Assembly (NCBI GenBank): GCA_013151345.1
Contig: JAADIM010000115.1
Span: forward strand, 1-35,899
DNA length: 35,899 nt
Direction of reading: 5' to 3'
Origin: Gammaproteobacteria bacterium
GTDB taxonomy: Bacteria; Pseudomonadota; Gammaproteobacteria; SG8-11
Position numbers and translations under genes: made by a program. Numbering within the stretch: the first letter of the stretch is position 1; every line of letters begins with the position of its first letter. Positions 8,301-16,327 of this stretch are shown piece after piece. The notes under the pieces are model-generated. The model saw only the letters and a program-made list of their open reading frames with translations. It was not told the origin of the DNA and searched no databases.

Positions 8301-11300
8301 ATTACCGATGGCGGTGCCGATGTCGCCGCTGCCAGCAGTGTGCCAGTGAACGTTACCTTAACTGATAACGCTGCCAATAGCAGTGCCGCCTTTACCACGG
8401 CGATCAGCCAGGCAAGCGATGCGATTTATGCGAATATACCGGATGTGGATTTAACCGCCAGCACTAATACCTTAGCGGAAGATGGCGGCACCTCCATGCT
8501 CACAGGCACTTTAAGTGGTAGTTTAAATAACCAATGGCCGGTGGATGTGACGGTGAATCTGGCTTACACCGGAACGGGCACCATCACCACCGACTATACC
8601 GGCGCGGCGGCTATCACCGTCACGTCGGGAAATTCATCTGGCACCACGTTGATCACTAGTCTCGCCGATACACTATTTGATGCCGCCGTTGCTGAAACCA
8701 TTATTGTGGATATCGATAGCTTGTCTGTCGGTAATGAAGGCGTCACTAACCAACAAACCCTCAGCATTACCGATGCGGAAACTGCGCCAACGACAATTCT
8801 ATCCGTCGGCAATGCGTCTGTCGCAGAAAATGGCGGCACGTCTACCATTAGCGCGACGTTGAATAATGCAACCTATGCTAATGTCACCGTTAACTTAACG
8901 TATAGCGGCAGCGCAACCCCCGGTGGGACTGATTACAATACCCCAAGCTCATCCATTATTATTTTGGCTGGAGCGACGTCAGGTAATGCCGTCACCGGTA
9001 TTACTTCGGTGGATGACGTCCTCGGTGAAGGCAATGAAACTATTATTATTGATGTCGCATCGGTCATTGGCGGTAGTGCGAGCGAAAACGGCACTCAACA
9101 ACAAACCGTCACCATTACTGATGATGAAGATACGACGGCGCCTATCATCAGCGCTGTCAGCATTGCCAACAACGCGCATAAAGTCGGTGATACCGTTACC
9201 GCAACCATTACTGTTGTTTCAGATACCGAAGATTATACTGCCGGCGGCTCTATCGCCGGCACCATTGATGGTTACGCATTAGGTGCTTTAAGCAAGATTA
9301 ATAACACTACCTATACCGCCACGTTTACCATTACCGATGGTGGCGCCGATGTCGCCGCTGCCAGCAGCGTGCCAGTGAACGTTACCTTAACCGATAACGC
9401 CGCCAATAGCAGTGCCGCTTTTACTACGGGGATCAGCCAGGCAAGTGATGCGATTTATGCGAATATCCCGGATGTGAATTTAATCGCCAGTACTAATACC
9501 TTAGCGGAAGATGGCGGCACCTCTACGCTCACAGGCACTTTAAGCGGCAGTTTAAATAACCAATGGCCAGTGGATGTGACGGTGAATCTGGCTTACACCG
9601 GAACGGGCACCATCGCCACCGACTATACCGGCGCTGCGTCTATCATTGTTGTATCCGGCAGTTCATCCAACACCACGGTGATCACCAGTCTCGCCGATAC
9701 GCTATTTGATGCCGCCGTCGCTGAAACCATTATTGTGGATATCGATAGCTTGTCTGTCGGTAATGAAGGTGTCACTAACCAGCAAATACTCAGCATTACC
9801 GATGCGGAAACAGCGCCAACAGCCACGCTCTCCGTCGGCAATGCGTCAGTGGCAGAAAATGGCGGCACGTCCACCATTACTGCAACGCTAGATAACGCGA
9901 CTTACGCCAATGTCACCGTTAACTTAATGTATAGCGGCACCGCAACTGCAGCAGGTGTTGATTACAATACCCCAAGCGCGTCTATTACAATTTTGGCCGG
10001 AGCGACGTCTGGCAGTGTAGTAACGGGTATTACCTCCGTGAACGATATTCTTATAGAGGGCAATGAAACTATCATTATTGATGTTGCCTCGGTAACAGGT
10101 GGCAGTGCGACCGAAAATGTTGTCCAGCAGAAAACCGTTAATATCATCGATGACGATGCACCTAGTGTGAGTTTAAGTGTTAGCGCTGCCGCGATAGCAG
10201 AAGCGGCTGGCACAAGCACTATTACAGCGACACTAAATAAAGTCACCTTTGCCGATGTAACGGTGACCTTAGGTTATACTGGCACCGCAACCAGCGTGAC
10301 TGATTATACCAAGTTCAACACGATTACTATTCTCACGGGCCAAACGACCGGAACAGCTGTTTTAACGGCGGTGCAAGATGCGTTAGTTGAAGTTGATGAA
10401 ACCATTATTGTGGATATCACTGGCGTTGCTGGTGGTGCTGCTGTTGAAAGCGGGGTGCAACAACAAACCGTTACTATCACCGACAATAAAGCACCTGTTA
10501 ACACCGTCTTGCCCGTGATCAGCGGCAACGGCTTAGTCGGCGTCACCTTAAGTACCAATGCTGGCACTTGGACAGATGCTGAAAACAACACATTAAGCTT
10601 TACCTACCAGTGGAAAGCAGCGGCTATTGACATCGCCGGTGCGACGACCAATAGTTACACAGTGACCAATGCGGAATTGGGTGCCGTGATCACTGCTGTT
10701 GTCACTGCCAACGATGGCATTAACACCGCTGTCTCCGTCACATCGAATGCGACCGCCGCTATAGATAGTGACTTTGATAATGATGGAACAGGCGACAGCA
10801 CAGATACTGATGATGACAACGATGGCATACCTGATGTCTGGGAGACGGCCAACGGGCTGAACCCACTGGATGCAAGTGATGCCAGTGGTGATCTTGATGG
10901 TGATGGTGTGAGTAACCTCGATGAGTTTTTGGCTTCCACTGATCCGACGGTCGATGACAACCCACCTGTCATCACGCCACCTGCTGATATTACGCTTGAT
11001 GCTGTGGGACTGTTTACGCCAGTTGATATTGGCGTAGCCAGTGCTAACGATGCACTAGATGGCGCTCTAACACCAGTTTCTGATGCGCCAAGCCACTTCA
11101 GCCCCGGCATCAATACGGTAACATGGAGTGCCACAGATGCGGCAGGAAATACGGGAAGCGCCACACAAACAGTGAACGTTAATCCTATGGCTGATTTTGC
11201 GAAAGATCAACTCACCTCAGAGGGCAGTACCGTTACCTTCCGCGTTATCCTCAACGGCGATGCGGTGAGCTATCCGGTGAGCGTGCCTTATACCGTGAGC

Positions 11301-11669
11301 GGCATCGCCGCTACGGACGGCAGTGACCACGACCTTAGCAGCGGTACTGCCATTATTAACAGCGGCACCGAAGTTGAAGTGAGCTTTACTACTGTCAATG
11401 ACGGCGCGGGTGAAGGGTCGGAAAATGTCGTGCTAACTATGGGTACACCGACTAATGCGGTAATTGGTTCTAAATTTAGCCATAATATCGATATTATAGA
11501 GGGCAATGTTGCACCCATAATCAGCCTGAGTGCTGATCAGGCTGCGGTTGAAACACTTATTGTGACGCTGGGGAATGGATCAGTGAGTGTTATCAGTAGC
11601 GTGTTTGATCCGAACACGGGTGATACTCAGGGCTACGATTGGAGTGCAACCGACAACGCCATTGATTGA
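5379..11669 (+). CDS. Giant DUF4347 surface protein, N-terminal 2096 residues (frameshifted end)
   Basis: The start has AAAGGA upstream and a signal-like hydrophobic stretch at residues about 17-37. Residues about 93-245 are a DUF4347 domain (QIVFIDAAVIDYQTL, HIIAHGEEASVQLG, LLVHSCNTGRGAAG, VAASDDLTG). A unique beta domain follows (about 260-430), then cadherin-like tandem repeats with NTAPTITGT and DVDGDTLTVT signatures. Two near-identical 343-residue blocks follow, each an Ig-like unit plus Calx-beta-like units (NGGTSTI, GNETIIIDV). Next come a thrombospondin-3-like calcium region (DNDGTGDSTDTDDDNDGIPD) and a HYR-like domain. The frame ends abnormally at a TGA in GYDWSATDNAID, and the natural continuation lies in the next frame. 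Likely an exported, Ca-stabilised adhesin-type surface protein. Confidence 0.85.
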   Translation: MKNRFHSQHDGHSLLHRTAFASAIALALSPVATSHASILALSKPDVFTPETFALAVPMVALPMASIAAPLIVKAPLTVKQPHTGELQILTGGSQIVFIDAAVIDYQTLVNGLAPGAEVYLLDNQHDGVRQMAKILGRYRNVQAVHIIAHGEEASVQLGSVTFDTNTLSNNYQSEMNTIRQALAEDSDLLVHSCNTGRGAAGRNFVEELAMVTGADVAASDDLTGSTAQGADWELEISSGSIETGSPFSAAALRDFSDVLALPADNTIFDFSSFSGSGSNTLTNTYFNVTADDSTGAKPLTIYAASVAYINSATTNVTGAFFNVVADGVDVGTFQLTTVVMGDYSAAANFSGFYIKGYMSGGGTVLSTTKNGTDGVQDTFTFSGADMSNFVGVNLTSFKVFFNEDDASAIPVTDAEFRSFTTTGAAAPAPANTAPTITGTPVSVTVTEDVATDVNLSAVTFADVDGDTLTVTLTANAGTIASAGGNGVFGGVTIASSGTSAMTLAGTAANINTFLDTTTNIKYTSAANDTTSRNIAVKANDATVDSSISNITVNITAIGDTPSVTNASTDEDVQSTSGLVVTRNAADSTEVTDFKITSITGGSLFQNDGSTPITNNAFITFAQANAGLKFTPTANSSSNGSFNIQAGTDGIGGGLSAGSATATITVNAVNDDPSNGGTLPTDVIVTEDVAGNFDISGVTLVDLDAGVSNVLVTLTASAGILAATTGGSVTVGGSGTSTLTLTGTVANIDTFLNTASNIQYTGATDVNGNNAATVAVKINDGGNTGSGGGTDIALGTVNMDITAANDAPTNIALSATSINQSATGAAANVGNLTSTDIDDASFTYTLAASGTAANGLCGAGNDASNANFQITTASFETGGTLTPGSYKACIQTNDGDTTFEKTFTITVNDDAAPTISSVSIPNNAHKVGDTVTATITVASDTEDYTAGGSIAGTVAGYTLGALSKTNNTTYTATFTITDGGADVAAASSVPVNVTLTDNAANSSAAFTTAISQASDAIYANIPDVDLTASTNTLAEDGGTSMLTGTLSGSLNNQWPVDVTVNLAYTGTGTITTDYTGAAAITVTSGNSSGTTLITSLADTLFDAAVAETIIVDIDSLSVGNEGVTNQQTLSITDAETAPTTILSVGNASVAENGGTSTISATLNNATYANVTVNLTYSGSATPGGTDYNTPSSSIIILAGATSGNAVTGITSVDDVLGEGNETIIIDVASVIGGSASENGTQQQTVTITDDEDTTAPIISAVSIANNAHKVGDTVTATITVVSDTEDYTAGGSIAGTIDGYALGALSKINNTTYTATFTITDGGADVAAASSVPVNVTLTDNAANSSAAFTTGISQASDAIYANIPDVNLIASTNTLAEDGGTSTLTGTLSGSLNNQWPVDVTVNLAYTGTGTIATDYTGAASIIVVSGSSSNTTVITSLADTLFDAAVAETIIVDIDSLSVGNEGVTNQQILSITDAETAPTATLSVGNASVAENGGTSTITATLDNATYANVTVNLMYSGTATAAGVDYNTPSASITILAGATSGSVVTGITSVNDILIEGNETIIIDVASVTGGSATENVVQQKTVNIIDDDAPSVSLSVSAAAIAEAAGTSTITATLNKVTFADVTVTLGYTGTATSVTDYTKFNTITILTGQTTGTAVLTAVQDALVEVDETIIVDITGVAGGAAVESGVQQQTVTITDNKAPVNTVLPVISGNGLVGVTLSTNAGTWTDAENNTLSFTYQWKAAAIDIAGATTNSYTVTNAELGAVITAVVTANDGINTAVSVTSNATAAIDSDFDNDGTGDSTDTDDDNDGIPDVWETANGLNPLDASDASGDLDGDGVSNLDEFLASTDPTVDDNPPVITPPADITLDAVGLFTPVDIGVASANDALDGALTPVSDAPSHFSPGINTVTWSATDAAGNTGSATQTVNVNPMADFAKDQLTSEGSTVTFRVILNGDAVSYPVSVPYTVSGIAATDGSDHDLSSGTAIINSGTEVEVSFTTVNDGAGEGSENVVLTMGTPTNAVIGSKFSHNIDIIEGNVAPIISLSADQAAVETLIVTLGNGSVSVISSVFDPNTGDTQGYDWSATDNAID
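8109..10166 (+). repeat. Two tandem 1029-bp intragenic repeats
   Basis: Unit 1 starts at 8109 and unit 2 at 9138, both beginning GCGCCTA and sharing CAACGCGCATAAAGTCGGTG at an offset of exactly 1029 bases (343 codons). Each encodes one Ig-like domain and two Calx-beta-like domains. The similarity is far higher than between the other domains of this protein, so the duplication is recent and could expand or contract by recombination. Confidence 0.85.
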
Positions 11670-12567
11670 TACTGATGCTGTCGACAACACCTTCACCTTT
11701 GATCCTTCGGGGCTAAGTCCCGGGTTCTATGCTTTGCGCTTAACGGTTAACGATGGCAGCGCAACGGACGAGGCAGAAATAACGCTTAATATTTTGAACA
11801 CTGCTCCCGTGCTGACTACCGCTGACAGTGATGGTGACGGCACCGATGATCAGACAGAAGGTTATGGTGACAGCGATGGTGACGGCATCCCGGAATATCT
11901 CGATGCCATCAGTAGCACCAATGTATTACAGAGTGAAACGGGGCAGAGCATGCGTTATCTACTTGAAACCGAAGCAGGCCTAAGCTTAAACCTGGGTAAT
12001 ATTGCCTTCCAGGCTGGCAATGGACAGTCTGAGGTGAGCATGACAGATATCACCAACGCGGGCAGCACCAATGATGACCCCCTTTATGAATATCTTGGCG
12101 GTCTGTTTGACTTCACTATCTCTGAACTACCGGTAGCTGGTCAGTCGGTTAATGTCGTGCTGCCACAGCTTACACAAGTACCAGAAAATGCAGTCTACCG
12201 AACGCTGTTGGTGGGTGGCTGGCAAGATTTTGCATTAGATGCCAACAATGTAATTGCTTCTGCACCGGGTGAAGAGGGATACTGTCCGCTACCGGGTGAT
12301 GTGGCCTACCAAAGCGGTCTCACCGAGGGGCACTGGTGTGTGCAATTAACTATTGAAGATGGCGGTGCCAACGACGCCGACAGTACTGCAAATAATAGCG
12401 TGGCTGATTCCGGAGGTGTAACACAGGCATTGTCTGTCAGAAAACATGGAGATGGCTGGTTTGGTATTGGCAGTTTTAATCCATTGTTGCTAATTTTATT
12501 CGGATTGTTTGGGTTTCACCGCGTTCTCTTTGGCAATCGCAAGAAGAAAAAGCGTCAACATCGGTAG
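11587..12567 (+). CDS. C-terminal part of giant surface protein: choice-of-anchor U plus GlyGly-CTERM-like anchor
   Basis: The ORF track gives a start at 11587, but the first 25 residues are out-of-frame noise; the real sequence starts near 11662 and continues the giant protein (LIDTDAVDNTFTFDPSGLSP). It ends a domain, adds a second thrombospondin-3-like calcium stretch (DSDGDGTDDQTEGYGDSDGD), then a region matching choice-of-anchor U domains: SEVSMTDI, GQSVNVVLPQ, CPLPGDVAYQSGLTEGHWCV, LTIEDGGANDADSTANN. The last 30 residues are Gly-rich, a hydrophobic helix (FNPLLLILFGLFGFHRVLF) and a basic tail (NRKKKKRQHR). That is the layout of a GlyGly-CTERM-type sorting signal handled by rhombosortase in other gammaproteobacteria. 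No rhombosortase gene is in the window. Confidence 0.8.
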   Translation: MLSVACLIRTRVILRATIGVQPTTPLIDTDAVDNTFTFDPSGLSPGFYALRLTVNDGSATDEAEITLNILNTAPVLTTADSDGDGTDDQTEGYGDSDGDGIPEYLDAISSTNVLQSETGQSMRYLLETEAGLSLNLGNIAFQAGNGQSEVSMTDITNAGSTNDDPLYEYLGGLFDFTISELPVAGQSVNVVLPQLTQVPENAVYRTLLVGGWQDFALDANNVIASAPGEEGYCPLPGDVAYQSGLTEGHWCVQLTIEDGGANDADSTANNSVADSGGVTQALSVRKHGDGWFGIGSFNPLLLILFGLFGFHRVLFGNRKKKKRQHR

Positions 12568-12889
12568 CAATCTCAGCTCGCTTTGACTTAAACAGTCAAT
12601 ATGAAACCCCTTCTATCATTTGCGGGTAATAGAAAGGTGGTGTGGGGAAGGCCAGAGAAAAACTGGCCTTTGCCCGATTATGTGTGCCTGAATTCCGTGC
12701 CACATTTCTGAATTTAGGGGTATTTACAGGTCTTGTAAAATGTAGAGTAGGGGACACTGTGATCTTAACCCGATTTCACGCACACTCAGTTAAGCAACAA
12801 AGCGTTCTTAAAAATTTACCAGTGATTGGTAATCAATGTAAGAATGCTTTCGTTGACGATTGTAAAATATTTCTATGTAATTACTACTT
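12568..12889. other. Intergenic, one hairpin, otherwise nothing recognised
   Basis: It contains the hairpin at 12648-12670 and AT-rich sequence up to the decayed gene on the minus strand. The 107-codon ORF at 12642-12965 begins inside the hairpin and crosses the antisense pseudogene, so it is not listed as a gene. Confidence 0.5.
12648..12670 (+). terminator. Hairpin downstream of giant surface protein gene
   Basis: AAGGCCAG pairs with CTGGCCTT around AGAAAAA, about 80 bases after the stop. The following sequence has only a short T run, so termination efficiency is uncertain. Confidence 0.45.
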
Positions 12890-13455
12890 ATTATTTTCTT
12901 CCAGAATAGTATTGGTAACGCGGCCAGTAATAAAATTACGGCTGGAGGTGTATTGGCGCAGCTGATAAGGTTCCATCATTTACCACCAAATGATCTGTAA
13001 AGGTTGTACTCGGACTAGAGAATTCAAGCCGATGATCTAGCTCATTACCAGTGAAACTTGTAGAAAATGGAGTGATTGTACCTGGGGGAATTGAACACGG
13101 TTTCGATAGAAACACCATTAATGGTGAGGTCTACGAACTCAGTGGGAACGTTAATCCTAAATAAATCAGTTGAAGCTTCCGCTCCTGCTCACGCCCCTTG
13201 CCTACGTCCTGTAGGCAAATCGTAGCAAGGGTGCCTAAGGTGCTGAAGATAGCGTGTTTTTCCATTTTTTAAGGCGATCGCGTAGTTACTCTACGGGTGA
13301 GTCTTAAAAAATGGAAAAAAAACGCGTTAGATTCAGTGCGTTAGGCGTCCGCAGTAGATTCAACTGATTTATTTAGGTTAATCTCTCCGTCAGAGAATAC
13401 GTTAAAATCAAGTTGCCAGGTTTGATTAGTCGGAAGAACTACGGTTCCTTCTTTT
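12890..13455 (-). pseudogene. Decayed exported-type protein gene split by a MITE
   Basis: With the MITE removed, the minus strand reads KEGTVVLPTNQTWQLDFNVF, then SDGEINVPTEFVDLTINGVS, IETVFNS, a frameshift at a run of five C, then PPGTITPFSTSFTGNELDHR, then another frameshift before TPPAVILLLAALPILFWKK. The Ser/Thr/Gly-rich beta body and late hydrophobic helix followed by Lys look like a surface protein with a C-terminal membrane anchor, but I cannot name the family. The boundaries are approximate because no intact start or stop is left. The MITE entered between the codons of EIN and VPTE. Confidence 0.5.
13156..13377 (+). mobile_element. MITE copy 1 with 19-bp perfect terminal inverted repeats
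   Basis: The ends are CCTAAATAAATCAGTTGAA and its exact reverse complement, flanked on both sides by TTAAT (13151-13155 and 13378-13382), a five-base target duplication. It has no ORF. The interior holds a long stem (TCCATTTTTTAAG with CTTAAAAAATGGA), an apical CGTAG/CTACG stem and an inner GCGATCGC, plus a second hairpin (GCCTAC-AGGAC-GTAGGC on the minus strand). It interrupts the decayed exported-protein gene. A second copy lies inverted at 31118-31291. Mobilisation must come from an element elsewhere. Confidence 0.85.
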
Positions 13456-13606
13456 TGGAAAAGTTGGCGATTTCTAAATGACTAGGCAAAAATAAGTATA
13501 TTGAGGATTCAAAATAGTTGAGGGCACCGATAACTTAACGGAATTGCTGATTAAGTGATTAAGTTACCAGTGTATCTGCTTGCGTAAATAACGCTTTTTA
13601 CTTCAA

Positions 13607-15460
13607 CTATCTAAACCTGTCTTTCAATTTATCCTTAAGTTTGTCTTTGCTTTTATCTTTTACTGCCTGGCCTTTTTCATTTTTCAACGAATCTATTTTT
13701 GTTTCAATCGATTTGATATTTTCCTCGGCACTCTTTTGCTTGGAATCCATGTTTTGCTGAATTCCGTTAAATTTTTCTAGTTGTGACTCCAGTTTTGCGG
13801 TCAGGCCTTTTGTTTTTTGCTCCACTTTATCCTTGAGCTCGTTTTCAAATGCCTGTGCTTTTTGTTTGAATTGTTCGCCCATGGCGTCTTTAACCACATC
13901 ATCCAGATTTGACGAGATATCAATATCTTGGTCTTTTATTGTTCCTTGCAAGTTAGCCTTTACATCAAAGGTTTTGACGTTCTTTAGGGCGTCGCCGATT
14001 ATCTTGGTGAGCTTGCTGGTATTTTTGTCCGAGGGCGTATCCAAAGACGTGTCCAAAGACATAACAAAGTTTGCTGACTTTACTTGTGACGCTAGATTTG
14101 CATTTAGGTTACCCTGTTTTAGTTCACCGCTTAACACAATGTCTGCTATTGCGCTATCGAGGGAAAGAGGAAATGATTGGCTTCGCGAGACAGTAAAGTG
14201 ACTGACTTTGTAGCCAGTCAGGTCTAAATTTACTGTATCAATTGAATCGTCGGGTTTTATATGATTAAAATTACCGGAGAATTTTAATTTGCTGATGTTA
14301 TCCATTTTGTCCGCGTCAAACAGAAAAGTGAGCGGGCGTCCTAGTATCTGCTGATCTGACGTGATGTCTTTTACTTCGCCGTTCATATTACCTGATTCCA
14401 GTTCTAACGAAACGCGTGTGGATTTGATTAAAAAATCAGGCAGTGGGTTGTGCTCTTTAAATTTAATATCGATGCCTTTGTGGCGCGGCACTTGTACTTC
14501 TTCACTTTGTTCTGATGTCGTGGTCTTCAACAATACGGGAGCTAATTTTTCGTACCAATCCATTGCGACACCGCTCCAATGCGTCACCGTTTCGCCGAAC
14601 AATAAACGACTGATGTTGGATAAACCGGATGACGATGGAGAATATTTTTGCATCAGACGTGCGATATCTTTTGAGGGTGCTTGTGATATGGCCTGAATAT
14701 CGTTTTTCATGAGACTGACGTCTTGACGCAATTCCTTGCCTGCACTGGTTAATTGGCCGAGGTCTGATTGTATGTTTTTCTTTATTGTATTTAATTCATC
14801 AACGGCATTGGACAGGGCTTCCAGGTCTTTTAGCTTGTTACCTGTTTTTACTGGCGTGATAGATTTTAACTTCTCTGCATAAGCATCGAATGTGGCCTTG
14901 TCCGGCAGTTCGGGTATTTTTTTATCCCATTTTTGTTTTGAGTTATCCATATTAATCTGGGCTTCTTCAACCATTTTCTCTGATTCAAGTGTTTCTTTGG
15001 CCAGGATGTCTTTTACATCGGGCATCTCGACGGCGGGCATGGAAAAATCGAATAATTCGTTTGTGTCCGAACCGGGCTCTTCAACCGGTTTTTCAGCAAT
15101 TTTGCCGGAGGTGGTGCGCTTGGTGTTTAGTCTGACTTTTTCTACATTCATCTCATCAACGATGACTTTCAGTCTTAATAGCTCTAGTGCGTGCATATGC
15201 AGCTTGATACGGCCTATCTGTACTGCATTGACCATCGGCTCTTCAGGGTTGGTTACTTGTAAGTTGTGTAATTCAACGCCGAGCGGTGACGCCGTTAGGT
15301 CGGCACGATCAAGTTCCACTTTGGCACCAACCATCTCGGTACCTGTGTGCTCAATGGCTGCTTTTAATAAAGTCTCGGCGAAAAAATAAAATCCACCCGT
15401 AAGCGCAACAGTAAACAATAAAAAAGCAAGGAGTCCGGGCCAGCGTATCCAGTTTTTCAT
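13607..15460 (-). CDS. TIGR03545-family protein
   Basis: A 617-residue protein with an N-terminal membrane helix (residues about 7-30) and a large periplasmic or extracytoplasmic body. After the helix comes an AsmA/DUF748-like beta segment (GAKVELDRADLTASPLGVEL, then LKVIVDEMNVEKVRLN). Then follow a helical middle, another beta region (GIDIKFKEHNPLPDFLIKST), and a C-terminal coiled coil rich in Lys/Glu/Gln with KDKSKDKLKDKLKDRF at the end. Length and layout fit the TIGR03545 family, which occurs paired with TIGR03546. Its start codon overlaps the TIGR03546 stop by one base (TGATG), so the two are translationally coupled. AsmA-like proteins are linked to lipid traffic between membranes; that role here is inference. 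Confidence 0.85.
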   Translation of the reverse strand: MKNWIRWPGLLAFLLFTVALTGGFYFFAETLLKAAIEHTGTEMVGAKVELDRADLTASPLGVELHNLQVTNPEEPMVNAVQIGRIKLHMHALELLRLKVIVDEMNVEKVRLNTKRTTSGKIAEKPVEEPGSDTNELFDFSMPAVEMPDVKDILAKETLESEKMVEEAQINMDNSKQKWDKKIPELPDKATFDAYAEKLKSITPVKTGNKLKDLEALSNAVDELNTIKKNIQSDLGQLTSAGKELRQDVSLMKNDIQAISQAPSKDIARLMQKYSPSSSGLSNISRLLFGETVTHWSGVAMDWYEKLAPVLLKTTTSEQSEEVQVPRHKGIDIKFKEHNPLPDFLIKSTRVSLELESGNMNGEVKDITSDQQILGRPLTFLFDADKMDNISKLKFSGNFNHIKPDDSIDTVNLDLTGYKVSHFTVSRSQSFPLSLDSAIADIVLSGELKQGNLNANLASQVKSANFVMSLDTSLDTPSDKNTSKLTKIIGDALKNVKTFDVKANLQGTIKDQDIDISSNLDDVVKDAMGEQFKQKAQAFENELKDKVEQKTKGLTAKLESQLEKFNGIQQNMDSKQKSAEENIKSIETKIDSLKNEKGQAVKDKSKDKLKDKLKDRFR

Positions 15461-15975
15461 CAGCTGCCCGCCCCCGTTAGGGATCTATAAACAGTGATCA
15501 GTTTCGAGCCTTTAATAATCTGCACAATTCGAATCTTGTTTACCCACTGTAGTAGTGAAGTTCGATACTTGGCGATTAAATAATTAGTGATCAAGACAAC
15601 GGGAATGAATAACACAAGGGAGACGAGTAAACTTCCCATGACGATCGTATTATTGAAGCGTTCCAGACGCCAGACAGTTGAATTGTACAAACTGACCCAG
15701 AGTTGGTTCATCGATTCGCTATTTAGTACACGCTGGCCAAATTCATGGAACAGCGGATCAAGCAAATAACCAATACCCGAAAACAAGGCAAAACCGAGGA
15801 TAAAAGTCGCAAGGTTGACCCTGATTACCAGCACTAACAAAATGACCAACAAGTTATGTAAACTGAATAAGGGTGTAAAACCGACAATCATAGCAAACGC
15901 CAAAGCTAGACTGATTTGAGTAGGCCGAGTTTCGGAATTGAGTACTTTAAGAAATGTTGCCAACGTATTGAGCAT
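15460..15975 (-). CDS. TIGR03546-family membrane protein
   Basis: A 171-residue integral membrane protein with hydrophobic segments near residues 22-53, 56-68 and 112-135. It has the signature TRPTQISLALAFAMIVGFTP and LHNLLVILLVLVIRVNLATF of the TIGR03546 family, related to DUF2062. It is always reported with TIGR03545, and here the genes overlap by one base. No catalytic residues are evident; it probably forms a membrane partner for the TIGR03545 protein. An ATG at 15975 follows a weak AGTAGG purine stretch. Confidence 0.85.
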   Translation of the reverse strand: MLNTLATFLKVLNSETRPTQISLALAFAMIVGFTPLFSLHNLLVILLVLVIRVNLATFILGFALFSGIGYLLDPLFHEFGQRVLNSESMNQLWVSLYNSTVWRLERFNNTIVMGSLLVSLVLFIPVVLITNYLIAKYRTSLLQWVNKIRIVQIIKGSKLITVYRSLTGAGS

Positions 15976-16327
15976 TTACTTACCTACTGTGGTGGATTGG
16001 TTAGTCTTATTTTTCATCGCTATTATTTCAGGAAATCGCAAGAATTCAATCAGTTTTATTACAAAAATAATTAAATCTCCTCAGCCAGCAATGAGATCAG
16101 ACTTACATTGCCTTGATTGCAGTAGTACTGAACGAAGCCGTTAGTATATTAGAGGTAAAGCGAGTTAAATAATTTAACCCGTCTGCAGTGCAATGTATTT
16201 GGCACAGCAAATGACAGGTGTTGCATTTTAGGTCAGAATATAACATCTTTTAAGAATGTAGGGACTCTGAACTAGTTCTTTTTGTTTGTGTTTTAAAGTA
16301 GTGAGTATGGGGATTGAACTAGTCATC
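15976..16327. other. Intergenic region, upstream of TIGR03546, no gene
   Basis: No supported gene; the 68-codon plus-strand ORF has no ribosome site and overlaps TIGR03546 antisense. A perfect palindrome, GTTAAAT-A-ATTTAAC, lies at 16164-16178 and could be an operator or a weak terminator for the globin-fusion gene. No clear sigma-70 promoter is visible. Confidence 0.4.

Noticed and set aside
12642-12965. 107-codon ORF after the giant gene
   Set aside because: It starts inside a hairpin, has no ribosome site and runs antisense over the decayed exported-protein gene.
13270-13285. Cyanobacterial HIP1 octamer GCGATCGC
   Set aside because: The octamer appears inside the two MITE copies as part of their conserved core; gene content is gammaproteobacterial, so it says nothing about cyanobacteria.
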